Part shown: positions 10,050-18,605 of the stretch, piece after piece
How positions within the stretch are numbered: position 1 is the first letter of the stretch
Layout of the letters: every line of letters begins with the position of its first letter
From: Microvirga sp. 17 mud 1-3
GTDB lineage: Bacteria; Pseudomonadota; Alphaproteobacteria; Rhizobiales; Beijerinckiaceae
Assembly: GCF_003151255.1 (NCBI RefSeq)
Contig: NZ_CP029481.1
Location: 2,914,001 to 2,978,000, forward strand
Reading direction: 5' to 3'
Length of the DNA stretch: 64,000 nt
The notes under the pieces: model-generated
What the model saw: only the letters and a program-made list of their open reading frames with translations
What the model was told of the DNA's origin: nothing
Databases searched by the model: none
Program-made: the position numbers and the translations under genes

Positions 10050-10738
10050 AAGAGCCTCCTCATAGGGTTTCCGAAGAAGCGAAGTGCGCCTACATGAGCG
10101 ATAACGCTGACGTCCCCATCGTTCGACGCCGCTTGGACGCGTCGCTGCCGAAAATGCAGCCCTCAGCGCGCCCGCTTCTCAAAAGGGGCGGATGCACCGC
10201 ATCCTTCCTTGAGCGCTCCATTCTGATCATATCGGTCCAGACCGCTCTTGATCCACTTGGACAATTCCTGAACATTTCTGGACAGCGATCGGCAGATCGC
10301 GCTCAAAAACCTGTTCAATATTGTCGCATCTAACGGAGCGGACGATACGATCCGTCCCTTGCCATGCGCTACGTTCGCTTGAGGCCAAGTATGCCCTCCG
10401 AAGGTATATGCCCCGCGAAAGTCCCCTCCTCGCATTATGCGCCATGGGCCGCTGATCTGCCTCTCGATCAATGGCGCTCACTCAATACGATCGCATGAGT
10501 GCCCGCCATGCGTCCGTGGGGTGCCGATCCGCTCTGACATGGCGTTCAGGTCCAGGATGGGCACTCCAGAAGGGGAACCGCGCCTAATCGTCATTGACGA
10601 TATGCTGCCTTTCGGATGAGCATCCGAGGCGGTACTGCCCCTCGCTGGCGTCGCGGCCGGCCCATGTTCGAATGTGACACGCGCCCTCACGGGCGTGTGG
10701 CGTTCCTGAGATCATGGACAACTTTCGAGGAGGTTCAC
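10050..10738. other. intergenic stretch, about 690 bases
   Basis: No convincing gene. It holds 42-bp element copy C at 10244-10285. Overlapping minus-strand frames (10163-10471 and 10227-10481) lack start signals and family resemblance. The rest should hold promoters for the two divergent units. Confidence 0.5.
10244..10285 (-). promoter_or_regulatory. 42-bp TGTC-box element, copy C
   Basis: On the minus strand it has TGTCC, TGTTC, TGTCC and GATCAAG at offsets 2, 12, 23 and 33. It points toward the duplicated-motif secreted protein gene, 195 bases from its start. Confidence 0.6.
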
Positions 10739-10852
10739 ATGGGACGCTCTCAAGCCATCCTGCTGGGCGCTGCCGCGTCGCTGGCGGCGCTGCCCAACAT
10801 GGTCCTGGCGCAGGGGCTGCGGGCCGGCATGACCCTTCTCTTCCCAAAATGA
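10739..10852 (+). CDS. 37-residue secreted mini-protein
   Basis: An ATG with a strong GAGGAGG ribosome site opens a 37-codon frame. Residues 1-25 form a textbook signal peptide (M-G-R-S-Q-A-I-L-L-G… ending V-L-A-Q), leaving only about a dozen residues (G-L-R-A-G-M-T-L-L-F-P-K). It ends 13 bases before the start of the outer-membrane barrel gene. It may be a real leader or mini-peptide of that unit, or the stump of a longer gene broken by an early stop. I see no continuation of the frame. Confidence 0.45.
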   Translation: MGRSQAILLGAAASLAALPNMVLAQGLRAGMTLLFPK

Positions 10853-10865
10853 ACGGACAGCTCCC

Positions 10866-11768
10866 ATGCGCCATCGCCTGCGCCGCCTGCGTTACGGCCT
10901 TTTCGTCCCCTTCGGCTTCCTGACCGCGATGGGCGGAACGGCACTCGCGGCCGACCTTGCGCCCGCTCCCGCGGCTGCCGTCGAAGCTCCAGTCGCAGCG
11001 CCTCCCGCATGGAGCTTCCGCTTCACGCCCTATGGCTGGATCATCTCGCTGAATGGCACCCAGACGGTGCGCGGGCGCTCCGAACGCGTGAATGCGAGTT
11101 TCCTCGACATCCTCGAGAAGAGCGACAGCCTGGTCGCCCTCATGGGCGACGTAGAATTGCGCAATGGTCCCCTGGCTCTCTTTGGTGACGTGGTCTGGAC
11201 CAAGATCGGTTTGGACCGGAGCACGGTCCGGTCGCGCACGCTGGCGCCCGGTGTGCCGGGAACTCTCGGCGCCGCCCTCAACCTGGATGTCGAGATGGCC
11301 ATCGTCGAGGCCGGTGCATCCTATGAGGTGGCCCGCTCGGGGCCGCTGGCTTTCGACGTCCTCGGGGGAGTCCGCTACTGGCATCAGACCGCCGACCTCT
11401 CGCTGGGCATCGCCGCCGGTGTGCAGACCGCCGATCTCGTGATTGCCGGGGCACGGGCCATCGCCCGGTCCGGTTCGGTCGACTGGCTCGATCCGCTCGT
11501 CGGGGCACGCATCCGCTACGCAGTGGCGCCGGGGCACGAACTCTTCCTGCGCGGCGACATCGGCGGCTTCGGCGTGGGGAGCGACTTCTCCTGGCAGGCT
11601 TTCGGCGGCTACAGCTTCGACTTCGGCACCTACAACGGCATCACGTTCTCGGGCGTGATCGGCTACCGGGCATTGTCCGTCGACTATGCGCAGGGCGAGG
11701 GCCGGCAGCGTTACGGGTTCGACATGCTCGTGCATGGCCCAGTGCTCGGCATCAGCGCCAGGTTCTGA
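10866..11768 (+). CDS. outer-membrane beta-barrel protein
   Basis: A 300-residue protein with a signal peptide (cleavage about residue 28, A-L-A-A), a Pro/Ala linker, then about ten amphipathic strands with alternating hydrophobic residues (for example F-T-P-Y-G-W-I-I-S-L-N-G). It ends in Phe (I-S-A-R-F), the usual signal for BAM-assembled outer-membrane barrels. The pattern fits the Omp25/opacity-like superfamily broadly, with no closer name. It lies directly after the mini-protein and about 170 bases before the DUF1254 gene, on the same strand. Confidence 0.75.
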   Translation: MRHRLRRLRYGLFVPFGFLTAMGGTALAADLAPAPAAAVEAPVAAPPAWSFRFTPYGWIISLNGTQTVRGRSERVNASFLDILEKSDSLVALMGDVELRNGPLALFGDVVWTKIGLDRSTVRSRTLAPGVPGTLGAALNLDVEMAIVEAGASYEVARSGPLAFDVLGGVRYWHQTADLSLGIAAGVQTADLVIAGARAIARSGSVDWLDPLVGARIRYAVAPGHELFLRGDIGGFGVGSDFSWQAFGGYSFDFGTYNGITFSGVIGYRALSVDYAQGEGRQRYGFDMLVHGPVLGISARF

Positions 11769-11834
11769 TCACCGACAGGGATTTCAAGTGGCGGGTTATG
11801 GACCGTGCCCCGCCGTACATCGACACTCACTTCG

Positions 11835-11876
11835 GCGTCCGAAAACGTCAAACGAATGTCCACATCGATCAAGCAG
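11835..11876 (+). promoter_or_regulatory. 42-bp TGTC-box element, copy D
   Basis: It carries CGTCC, CGTCA, TGTCC and GATCAAG at offsets 2, 12, 23 and 33. It sits 66 bases upstream of the DUF1254/PRC-barrel gene ATG, on its strand. Confidence 0.6.
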
Positions 11877-11941
11877 TTCAGCTCCTAAGGTCCACAATGG
11901 TCGGCAGTTCTGCCGTGACCGGCGCGAGAGGAGCCTCTCCC

Positions 11942-13819
11942 ATGACCCGCTTACGTTTGTCCCAGACCGCTGCGGCGGCCCTGATGGCAGCCGCCCTTAC
12001 GTCTCTCGGGGGAAACACTTCCTGGGGGCAGCCGGTCGAGGCAAGCCCCCGCCTGTCCGCCACGAGCCTGAAGGAGCAGGAGGCGTTCGCCATCGCCAAG
12101 GATGCCTATGTCTACGGTTACCCGCTGGTCACCATGGAGATGACCCGCCGTGTCACCACCAATGTCGCCCAGCCGGGCGGAAACCGCGCGCCGATGGGTC
12201 AACTCGTCAGCCTGCGCGAGTACCCGACATCCGCCTTCCGGGATATCACCGCGCCGAACGCCGACACCCTCTACACCTCCGGCTTCATGGATGTCGGCCG
12301 GGAGCCCTATGTTCTCTCCCTGCCCGATATGAACGGGCGCTACTTCCTGTTCCCGATCCTGTCCGCTTGGACCAACGTCATCGCCAGCCCGGGCAAGCGC
12401 ACCACCGGCACCGGGCCGCAGACCTATGCCATCACTGGCCCGAACTGGAAGGGCACGCTGCCGGACGGTGTGAAGGAGATCAAATCGCCGACCGATATGG
12501 TCTGGATCCTCGGCCGCATCTATTCCACCGGCACACCGGAGGACTACAAGGCCGTCTGGGCGCTCCAGGATCAGGTCAAGCTCGTGCCGTTAAGCGCCTA
12601 CGGCAAGCCCTATACGCCGGCGGCCGGCAAGATCGACGACGCCATCGACATGAAGACAGCCGTGCGCAAGCAGGTCAACCGCCTCGAGCCTGGACCGTTC
12701 TTCAACCTGCTGGCGCAACTCATGACAGACAACCCGCCTCCGGCGGAAGACGCCCCGATGCTCGCCCGCATGGCCAAGATCGGCATTGTGCCAGGTCACG
12801 CCTTCGACACGAGCCAGCTCGATCCGGAGATTGCCAAGGGGGCCGAGCGCGCGCACCGGGCCGGCTGGGAGGAAATCGCCGGCGGCGTCCGCACCATGGG
12901 ATCCCTCGAAAACGGCTGGATGGTCGCCAGGACCTTGGGGCGCTACGGGACCGACTACGCGAAGCGCGCCACGGTGGCGGCCTTCGGGCTGGGTGCCAAC
13001 CTGCCCCAGGATGCGGTCTATCCCACGACCAGTGTCGACGCCTCCGGTCGTAAGCTCACGGGAGCCGAGAAGTACGTGATCCACTTTGAGAAGGGGCAAC
13101 TGCCGCCGGTCGAGGCGTTCTGGTCGCTGACCATGTATGACGCCAACTTCTTCTTCGTCGCTAATCCCATGAACCGCTACACCCTGAGCCAGCGCAACCA
13201 GTTCACGTCGAACCCCGACGGGTCCATCGACCTCTACCTCCAGAACGAGTCGCCCGGGGCCGGCAAGGAGGCCAACTGGCTGCCGGCCCCAAAGGGCGAC
13301 ATGAATTTGATGCTGCGCCTCTATTGGCCGAAGGAGACCGACCCATCGATCCTGACCGGCACCTGGAAGCCGCCGAAAGTGGAACGGGCTGACGAACGTC
13401 CGGCGGCGGACCAAGCCAGCCTCGTGTCGACGCCGAACAGCGCCTCGATTACGTCCGGCCCCAGTACGACCGGCAGCGCCGGGGTCGGTCCGGTGGCAGG
13501 CTCATCGACGGTCGGCGTTGCGGCGGTGGACGTGCGCACCCTCTACGGCGGCTTCAGCGTGAAAGATCAGATCCTCGGGCGCCAGGTCTACAACAACAAC
13601 GGCGAGCGGGTCGGTCATGTGGTGGACCTGATTGTGGCGCCCGACAAGACGGCCACCTACGCCATCGTCGGAACGGGCGGCGTCCTCGAACTCGGTGAGC
13701 ATCTGACGGCGGTGCCCGTCAGCCAGTTCACCCTGAAGGACGGTCAGATCATGCTGCCTAACGCCACCCGGCAGTCACTGGAGGCGATGCCTCGGTTCGT
13801 GCGGGCGAGCAATGAGTAG
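11942..13819 (+). CDS. DUF1254/DUF1214 protein fused to a PRC barrel
   Basis: A 625-residue secreted protein. I start at 11942, where GAGAGGAG precedes an ATG opening a signal peptide (cleavage about residue 30). DUF1254 follows (about 45-180, F-A-I-A-K-D-A-Y-V-Y-G-Y-P-L-V-T-M). DUF1214 spans about 330-490 (F-W-S-L-T-M-Y-D-A-N-F-F-F-V, then Y-L-Q-N-E-S-P-G). A low-complexity Ser/Thr/Pro/Val linker leads to a C-terminal PRC-barrel domain (about 540-605, I-L-G-R-Q-V-Y-N-N-N-G-E-R-V-G-H-V-V-D-L). DUF1254/1214 proteins usually end near residue 480-500, so the PRC barrel is an added module. No enzymatic role is established for the family. A copy of the 42-bp element lies just upstream. Confidence 0.85.
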   Translation: MTRLRLSQTAAAALMAAALTSLGGNTSWGQPVEASPRLSATSLKEQEAFAIAKDAYVYGYPLVTMEMTRRVTTNVAQPGGNRAPMGQLVSLREYPTSAFRDITAPNADTLYTSGFMDVGREPYVLSLPDMNGRYFLFPILSAWTNVIASPGKRTTGTGPQTYAITGPNWKGTLPDGVKEIKSPTDMVWILGRIYSTGTPEDYKAVWALQDQVKLVPLSAYGKPYTPAAGKIDDAIDMKTAVRKQVNRLEPGPFFNLLAQLMTDNPPPAEDAPMLARMAKIGIVPGHAFDTSQLDPEIAKGAERAHRAGWEEIAGGVRTMGSLENGWMVARTLGRYGTDYAKRATVAAFGLGANLPQDAVYPTTSVDASGRKLTGAEKYVIHFEKGQLPPVEAFWSLTMYDANFFFVANPMNRYTLSQRNQFTSNPDGSIDLYLQNESPGAGKEANWLPAPKGDMNLMLRLYWPKETDPSILTGTWKPPKVERADERPAADQASLVSTPNSASITSGPSTTGSAGVGPVAGSSTVGVAAVDVRTLYGGFSVKDQILGRQVYNNNGERVGHVVDLIVAPDKTATYAIVGTGGVLELGEHLTAVPVSQFTLKDGQIMLPNATRQSLEAMPRFVRASNE

Positions 13820-13845
13820 GTGATGTCGTGAAGAGGAGAGGCATC

Positions 13846-14133
13846 ATGATCAGGTTTATCGCCGCTCTCGGTCTTGTTCTTGTCACGACGGGCGCATTCG
13901 CGCAGGTCGGGCCATCGACGACAGGTCGGCCCTGCGCCGCCGACCGCGCTTTGGTGAGCGCCCGAGGGGCGGTCGTTCTAAGCACCGGCCAGTACACCTA
14001 TGGCCGCTTCGTGCGGGATTCACGCTACTGCCAGGTCGACCAATATGCAGAGCCCGCCTATGTGCCGAGCGACGATACGGCCCAATGCTTCGTTGGCTAT
14101 CGCTGCGCGGACGGGCCGGACGACGATTTCTGA
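13846..14133 (+). CDS. small secreted Cys-containing protein
   Basis: A 95-residue protein with a signal peptide (M-I-R-F-I-A-A-L-G… cleavage after A-F-A-Q). The mature part has Cys in G-R-P-C-A-A-D, R-Y-C-Q-V, A-Q-C-F-V and Y-R-C-A-D, enough for two disulfides. I choose the ATG at 13846 because AGAGGAGAG precedes it; a GTG six codons earlier is less likely. It follows the DUF1254 gene by 26 bases and is probably co-transcribed. No family recognised. Confidence 0.65.
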   Translation: MIRFIAALGLVLVTTGAFAQVGPSTTGRPCAADRALVSARGAVVLSTGQYTYGRFVRDSRYCQVDQYAEPAYVPSDDTAQCFVGYRCADGPDDDF

Positions 14134-14459
14134 TCGACGGAGTGCGCTCCTCGACAGGAGGCGGTCATGGCTTATCTGCCAACACGGCCACTTGATTGCC
14201 CTGCTGACTCGTTATGAGCGTCACGTCCACGACAGCGACGTCAATGTCCGGTCGGGGTTCGAACCGATCTCTGTTGAGCCACTCCTCGGAGCCTGGAAAA
14301 TGCAGGTTTCGTGGAGAAGAAAAATGCCGGCTGAAGAAACGTACAGAAATTGCTCAATCGCCGAGAACCGGGGCAGCGAGACAGCCCCTATCCAGCTGAA
14401 CCATTGAAAAACGTCGCCGTCTCTGGCCGCCTGGAAATTCAGCGATTTTCTTAGAGAAA
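14134..14459. other. intergenic stretch with tRNA-like fragments
   Basis: No protein gene is visible. On the minus strand, 14251-14272 contains a GGTTCGAAC T-arm-like sequence, and 14370-14402 reads like a D-arm plus a short G/C hairpin. Neither completes a cloverleaf. They could be decayed tRNA pieces next to the intact tRNA-Lys. Confidence 0.3.
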
Positions 14460-14535
<76 letters not shown>

Positions 14536-14637
14536 GTCGCCGAAGCGAATTCGGCGCCGCGTTGTTCGCCGAAGAGGCCGTGCGTGTAACAAACGACACG
14601 GCCCCTGTCTACCCCATTCAGAGAGGTTTTTGCACGA

Positions 14638-15495
14638 TCAGGCGGCGGATTTCGCTTTGGCCGCGTGATAGCTCCCGTCTCCCTGTGCAAGAACGTCGTC
14701 CTCAGGCTGGAGGTCGCCAGGCTTGATGTCGTCCTGGCCCTCGAGGTGCTGCCAAAGTGGGATCAGCCGATCGAGATCGAGGCTCGGCCAGGCCTCAACT
14801 CCGTCGAGGACGAAATAGGTCTCCTGATAGTCGTCGATGCGATAAAGGGTGCGCATCACGCGCCCCAGATCGAACCTGACCCGGTTGGGTGACTGGCTCT
14901 CAAGTGCGAATATAGTCTCGCCCGGCGAGGAGGCGATTCCCGCTCCCACGATCCGCAGGCCATCCGGGGTTTGGGCAAGGCCGAACTCCACCGTGTACCA
15001 ATAGAGCCGCGCCAGACGCTTCAGGGCCCCGTGCTCGGCGGCCACGAGCCCCGCCTTGCCGTAGGCCTCCAGGTAATCCGCATAGACCGGCTGCATGATC
15101 AGCGGCACATGGCCGAACACATCATGGAAGATGTCGGGTTCCTCGATATAGTCGATCTGCTCCGGCTTGCGGATCCAGAAGCCTGCCGGGAATTTCCGGT
15201 CAGCTAGGAGACGGAAGAACGCGAGGTCCGGAATGAGCCCGGGCACCGCCACCACCTCCCAGCCGGTCGCCTCGCGCAAGCGCCGGTTCATGACCCGGAA
15301 ATCCGGAATGCCCTCCTGGCCGATTCCGAGCCGATCCAGCCCCTCCAGGAACTGGTTGGCGATACGGCCTTTCAGGATCTCGCGCTGGCGTGTCGCGAGG
15401 GTCCGCCAAGTGGCGTGGTCGGTCTCGGTATAATTTTCGAAGCTCTGCTCGACGAGGTAGTCGCGCGGATCGTCGCTTCCGGTGGCACTGTTCAT
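14638..15495 (-). CDS. phhA: phenylalanine 4-monooxygenase
   Basis: A 285-residue, single-domain, pterin-dependent hydroxylase that converts phenylalanine to tyrosine. The iron site is visible as F-H-D-V-F-G-H (two His five apart) and Y-W-Y-T-V-E-F-G (the Glu). P-G-L-I-P and W-I-R-K-P-E-Q are family landmarks. The length matches bacterial PhhA. GGAGGAA lies 5 bases before the ATG at 15495, so I prefer that start over one five codons upstream. It is divergent from an Lrp/AsnC gene, with palindromes in the shared 125-base gap, so it is probably controlled by that regulator. Confidence 0.95.
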   Translation of the reverse strand: MNSATGSDDPRDYLVEQSFENYTETDHATWRTLATRQREILKGRIANQFLEGLDRLGIGQEGIPDFRVMNRRLREATGWEVVAVPGLIPDLAFFRLLADRKFPAGFWIRKPEQIDYIEEPDIFHDVFGHVPLIMQPVYADYLEAYGKAGLVAAEHGALKRLARLYWYTVEFGLAQTPDGLRIVGAGIASSPGETIFALESQSPNRVRFDLGRVMRTLYRIDDYQETYFVLDGVEAWPSLDLDRLIPLWQHLEGQDDIKPGDLQPEDDVLAQGDGSYHAAKAKSAA

Positions 15496-15540
15496 GGACG
15501 TTTCCTCCATCCCATGAAAGCAAGGATATCACCCGACCAG

Positions 15541-15597
15541 GGTCATTTTCCGCCCATGACGCCCTGGATCTGCGCCCATGAGGTCATAAAATGACCT
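15541..15597. promoter_or_regulatory. candidate Lrp/AsnC operators
   Basis: A perfect palindrome, AGGTCATAAAATGACCT (15581-15597), lies 23 bases before the regulator start. A second dyad with the same half-sites, GTCAT and ATGAC separated by 9 bases, is at 15542-15560. The centres are about 38 bases apart. They lie between phhA and its divergent regulator, the usual place for autoregulation and control of the neighbour. Confidence 0.6.
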
Positions 15598-15620
15598 GAG
15601 GATCGCAAAGTGAGACAACC

Positions 15621-16097
15621 ATGCCCCGCCATCTCTCTCCCTCCGACAGGCGCATCCTTCGCGTGCTCCAGCGCGAGGGCCGCATCACCAATGCGGCCCT
15701 GGCCGACAAGGTGGGGCTTGCCCCCTCCCCCTGCCTGCGGCGACTCAAAGCGCTTGAAGATGACGGCGTGATCGAAGGCTACCGGGCGATCGTCAGCCGC
15801 AAGACTCTGGGCTTCGAGGTGGAGGCCTTCGTGTTCATCAAGCTCGAGCAATCGGAACCGGGCTGGCGGACCCGCCTGGTGGAGCGGCTCAAGGACTATG
15901 AAGAGGTGATCGCCTGCCATGCGCTCGCTGGCGAAGTCGACCTGATCGTCCACGCGGTCGCAAAGGACATCGAGAGTTTTGGGGAGTTCACCATGAACCG
16001 GCTGCTTACCCTGCCGGGTGTCGCCGATGTGCGATCGAGCTTCGTCCTGTCGAGCATCAAGCCGAATGCTCCGGTGCCAGTGCCGGAGCATTCCTAG
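15621..16097 (+). CDS. Lrp/AsnC-family transcriptional regulator
   Basis: A 158-residue regulator. Residues 1-60 form the winged helix-turn-helix (I-L-R-V-L-Q-R-E-G-R-I-T-N-A-A-L-A-D-K-V-G-L-A-P-S-P-C-L split around the turn). Residues 70-150 form the ligand-binding RAM domain with V-F-I-K-L, a central C-H-A-L-A-G-E-V-D-L-I segment and L-P-G-V-A-D-V-R-S-S-F. It is divergent from phhA, and such neighbours usually control aromatic amino-acid catabolism in response to Phe or Tyr; that ligand is inference. Confidence 0.9.
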   Translation: MPRHLSPSDRRILRVLQREGRITNAALADKVGLAPSPCLRRLKALEDDGVIEGYRAIVSRKTLGFEVEAFVFIKLEQSEPGWRTRLVERLKDYEEVIACHALAGEVDLIVHAVAKDIESFGEFTMNRLLTLPGVADVRSSFVLSSIKPNAPVPVPEHS

Positions 16098-16337
16098 CAC
16101 CGAGGCTGCGATCTGTATGGTCGGCTTGCTGTATGGTCGACTTGGCCCCCGTCTGCTCTCCGCATAAGGCGACTTAGTCAGTGCCGGCGAGAGTATTGGA
16201 GATGGACCTCAGGCGCTCCCGAGATCCGAAAGGAGAGGTGGGTCCTGATATCCTGGAGACGTGGCGATGCCACGACCCCAGCCCGAAGGACGCCCCCGGG
16301 AGGATGGGACGCCCATCGACCCGCCCTGCCTTGGCTC

Positions 16338-18071
16338 TCAGACGAAGAAGAAGTCCTTGTAGGTCATCTTGAGGCCCTTCTTAAGTGTGGCGATCTCAAT
16401 AGCCTTGTGGCTGCCAGAGCCATCGGAGTCATAATAGAGCACTCCCTTCTTCCGGTCATAGATGACGAAATCGTCCTTGTCCTTCGCCTTGTCGAGGCTG
16501 AAGAACTTGCTCGCCATCTTCAACGGCTTGGCCTCCGTACCCTTCTTGATCGCCGTGTAGAGTGCCTTGTTGGACTTAAAGAGTGCATTGTCGAGCCAGA
16601 TCGAGTCGTCTGCGACAGAAAAATCCGTGATCGTGTCGAAGTTGCTCTTCTTGTCGAATTTGGTCGTGAACACGAACACGTCCTTGCCGGCTCCGCCGGT
16701 GAGCATATCCTTGCCGGCTCCGCCGTCGAGCCGATCGTCCCCGGCCTCACCTTGAAGAATATCGTCGCCAGCAAGGCCCTGGATCACATCATTCCCGGCC
16801 TCTCCCGTAAGTGAGTCCACGCCTGCTGTACCGATCAGGGTCAGGGGATTGGTTTCGACCACATTGGTGACTGCAAGCGACAGGCTCTGAGTGGCCGCAA
16901 GGCCGTAAGGATCATGAGCCGTGACCGTAAAGTCGAAATGTCGCAACCCGGCCTCATAGTCGAGCGGCTTGACGAGCACGAGAGAGGTTCCATCGAGGCG
17001 GAAAGTACCGGTTGGATCGACGAGTGTGTAGGTAAGCGCATCGCCATCGGCATCGTGGGCGGAGAGGCTCGCCACCACCGTGTTCATCTGCGCCGTCTCC
17101 GCCACAACAGAGGTTGATAGCTTCACGCTATCTGGAGCGGAGTTGATGAGGACGACAGTCGAGTTGTCACCGTTGAACTTTGCAAACCTGACGTTCTTGA
17201 GGGTGTCGCTGCCGTCCTGCCCGGCGCGCTTGTCGACGATGGTCGTCACGGCGCCAACGGTGCTTATGTCGTAGTCCACACGAGAGCCGGAATAGACCGC
17301 AACGTCGTTGCCGCCACCTCCGTCGATGGTATCGTCACCGGCACCGCCCAGGAAGGCTTCAAATCCTCCTCCACCATAGGCGCGGTCGCTTCCGCCGCTG
17401 AGAGAGATGACGCCGGTCACGCTGCCGCCACGACCGTCATAGACATCGTCTCCGTTACCGAAGGTTGCGTTCCCAAGAAGACGGCCGTGGTTGGTGAGCA
17501 TGGCCGCAGCTGTCCCATCGGCAACCTCGAAAGCGCCCTGGTCGCCGCCGACAATCGTCCCACTGTTTGCAACCGAGACGAAGCCCGTCATTGCGCTCAC
17601 GAAAATGCCAGCGTGACTTCCCTGGATAACGCCGCTGTTGTTCAGGGAGACGCCGCTTCCAGCGATCCAGACTCCGTGGCCGTTTCGGCCAACCATCGAA
17701 CCTTCGTTGAAAATCAGCGAAGGACCATCCGTGCGGATAGCGCTGTCGGCGACGACCGAACCGAGATTCTGAAGAGCGTTATCGCCCGCCATAAAGTAGA
17801 TGCCATACCGGGCTGCAACAGCCAGGCTGCCCGCATTCAAGGTCGCGGTTCCACTCCCCCCGAATGAGATCGCGTCCGACAAACTGCTGACGACCCGGGC
17901 ACTGGCGCCCAGAGTTGCGTGACCAGCACCAGCTGCATGCAGTCCGGCCGCACCGGCACCTCCCGCTGCAACTGTCACCCCCGCCGATACGGTGACTGCA
18001 TCGCCATCGGGAATATCGTATCCATGGGCCAAATCGCCGGTCGCAGAGATGTTTGTCGAAATGATAGCCAT
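16338..18071 (-). CDS. RTX-type calcium-binding secreted protein with cadherin-like domain
   Basis: A 577-residue protein with no N-terminal signal peptide. Residues 1-200 are Gly/Ala/Ser-rich with N-x-G-x-I-x-G repeats like a beta-helix. About 205-270 has degenerate RTX units. About 310-410 resembles a cadherin-like domain (D-A-D-G-D-A-L-T-Y-T-L, then F-T-V-T-A-H-D). About 415-460 has canonical G-G-x-G-x-D-x-L-x RTX nonapeptides (A-G-D-D-R-L-D-G-G-A-G-K-D). The C-terminal 110 residues resemble the serralysin-type tail used for type I secretion. Extracellular, Ca-stabilised; the role is unknown. No type I exporter is seen nearby. Confidence 0.85.
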   Translation of the reverse strand: MAIISTNISATGDLAHGYDIPDGDAVTVSAGVTVAAGGAGAAGLHAAGAGHATLGASARVVSSLSDAISFGGSGTATLNAGSLAVAARYGIYFMAGDNALQNLGSVVADSAIRTDGPSLIFNEGSMVGRNGHGVWIAGSGVSLNNSGVIQGSHAGIFVSAMTGFVSVANSGTIVGGDQGAFEVADGTAAAMLTNHGRLLGNATFGNGDDVYDGRGGSVTGVISLSGGSDRAYGGGGFEAFLGGAGDDTIDGGGGNDVAVYSGSRVDYDISTVGAVTTIVDKRAGQDGSDTLKNVRFAKFNGDNSTVVLINSAPDSVKLSTSVVAETAQMNTVVASLSAHDADGDALTYTLVDPTGTFRLDGTSLVLVKPLDYEAGLRHFDFTVTAHDPYGLAATQSLSLAVTNVVETNPLTLIGTAGVDSLTGEAGNDVIQGLAGDDILQGEAGDDRLDGGAGKDMLTGGAGKDVFVFTTKFDKKSNFDTITDFSVADDSIWLDNALFKSNKALYTAIKKGTEAKPLKMASKFFSLDKAKDKDDFVIYDRKKGVLYYDSDGSGSHKAIEIATLKKGLKMTYKDFFFV

Positions 18072-18386
18072 GACTGTTCCTGTAATGATATTACAGGTCC
18101 AATAATCAACGTTTGCCTTTTAGGCAAGAAGCTTACTTGAGCAAGCTACGGAAGCTGCGTACCTGCTGCCAGAATTGCGCAAAGGTCCTTGGCAAGACAT
18201 GACCTCAAAGAAATAATCTTTTAGTATCAGTTACTTCTATAGCCTCAGCCCTGAAGTATCAGTTTCCGGTAGCGCATCCAACCGCTGCGTACCAAGAGAC
18301 AATCTGCTGAGCGTGCGCATCAGAGCAGCGCTTTGCCACAGGATCAGCAGCGTCAGCCTTCCAAAATGAGAACTCGCGACGTTCCG
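18072..18386. other. intergenic stretch upstream of the RTX gene
   Basis: No gene. It is AT-richer than its surroundings and should carry the RTX promoter on the minus strand. A small inverted repeat, TTTGCC…GGCAA, is near 18112-18125. Confidence 0.4.
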
Positions 18387-18593
18387 CTACCGCCGCGTCA
18401 TGGTCAGGTAGACGATGAAGCCGCCGATGCCGAGGGCGAGGACGGCCAGGACGATCTCGCGGGTCTCGCCCGTGAAGGCCGCGTCCCGGTAGGCCTGGGT
18501 CAGGGCGGCGGATCTCTGGGGATCTTGCGAGACGAGCATCGTCAGGAACGCGCTGAAAACCAGAAGACCGATGATGATGTAGGTGATCCGCAT
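18387..18593 (-). CDS. small two-helix membrane protein
   Basis: A 68-residue protein with hydrophobic segments at 3-21 (Y-I-I-I-G-L-L-V-F-S-A-F-L) and 45-63 (I-V-L-A-V-L-A-L-G-I-G-G-F-I-V-Y-L). A short polar stretch separates them and the end is basic (T-M-T-R-R). It begins 12 bases after the enoyl-CoA hydratase stop and is probably in the same operon. No named family; function unknown. Confidence 0.65.
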   Translation of the reverse strand: MRITYIIIGLLVFSAFLTMLVSQDPQRSAALTQAYRDAAFTGETREIVLAVLALGIGGFIVYLTMTRR

Positions 18594-18605
18594 GGCAGTC
18601 TCCCC

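Noticed and set aside
14251..14402. A possible second tRNA next to tRNA-Lys
   Set aside because: T-arm-like and D-arm-like pieces are about 110 bases apart and no acceptor stem pairs; kept only as possible decayed fragments.
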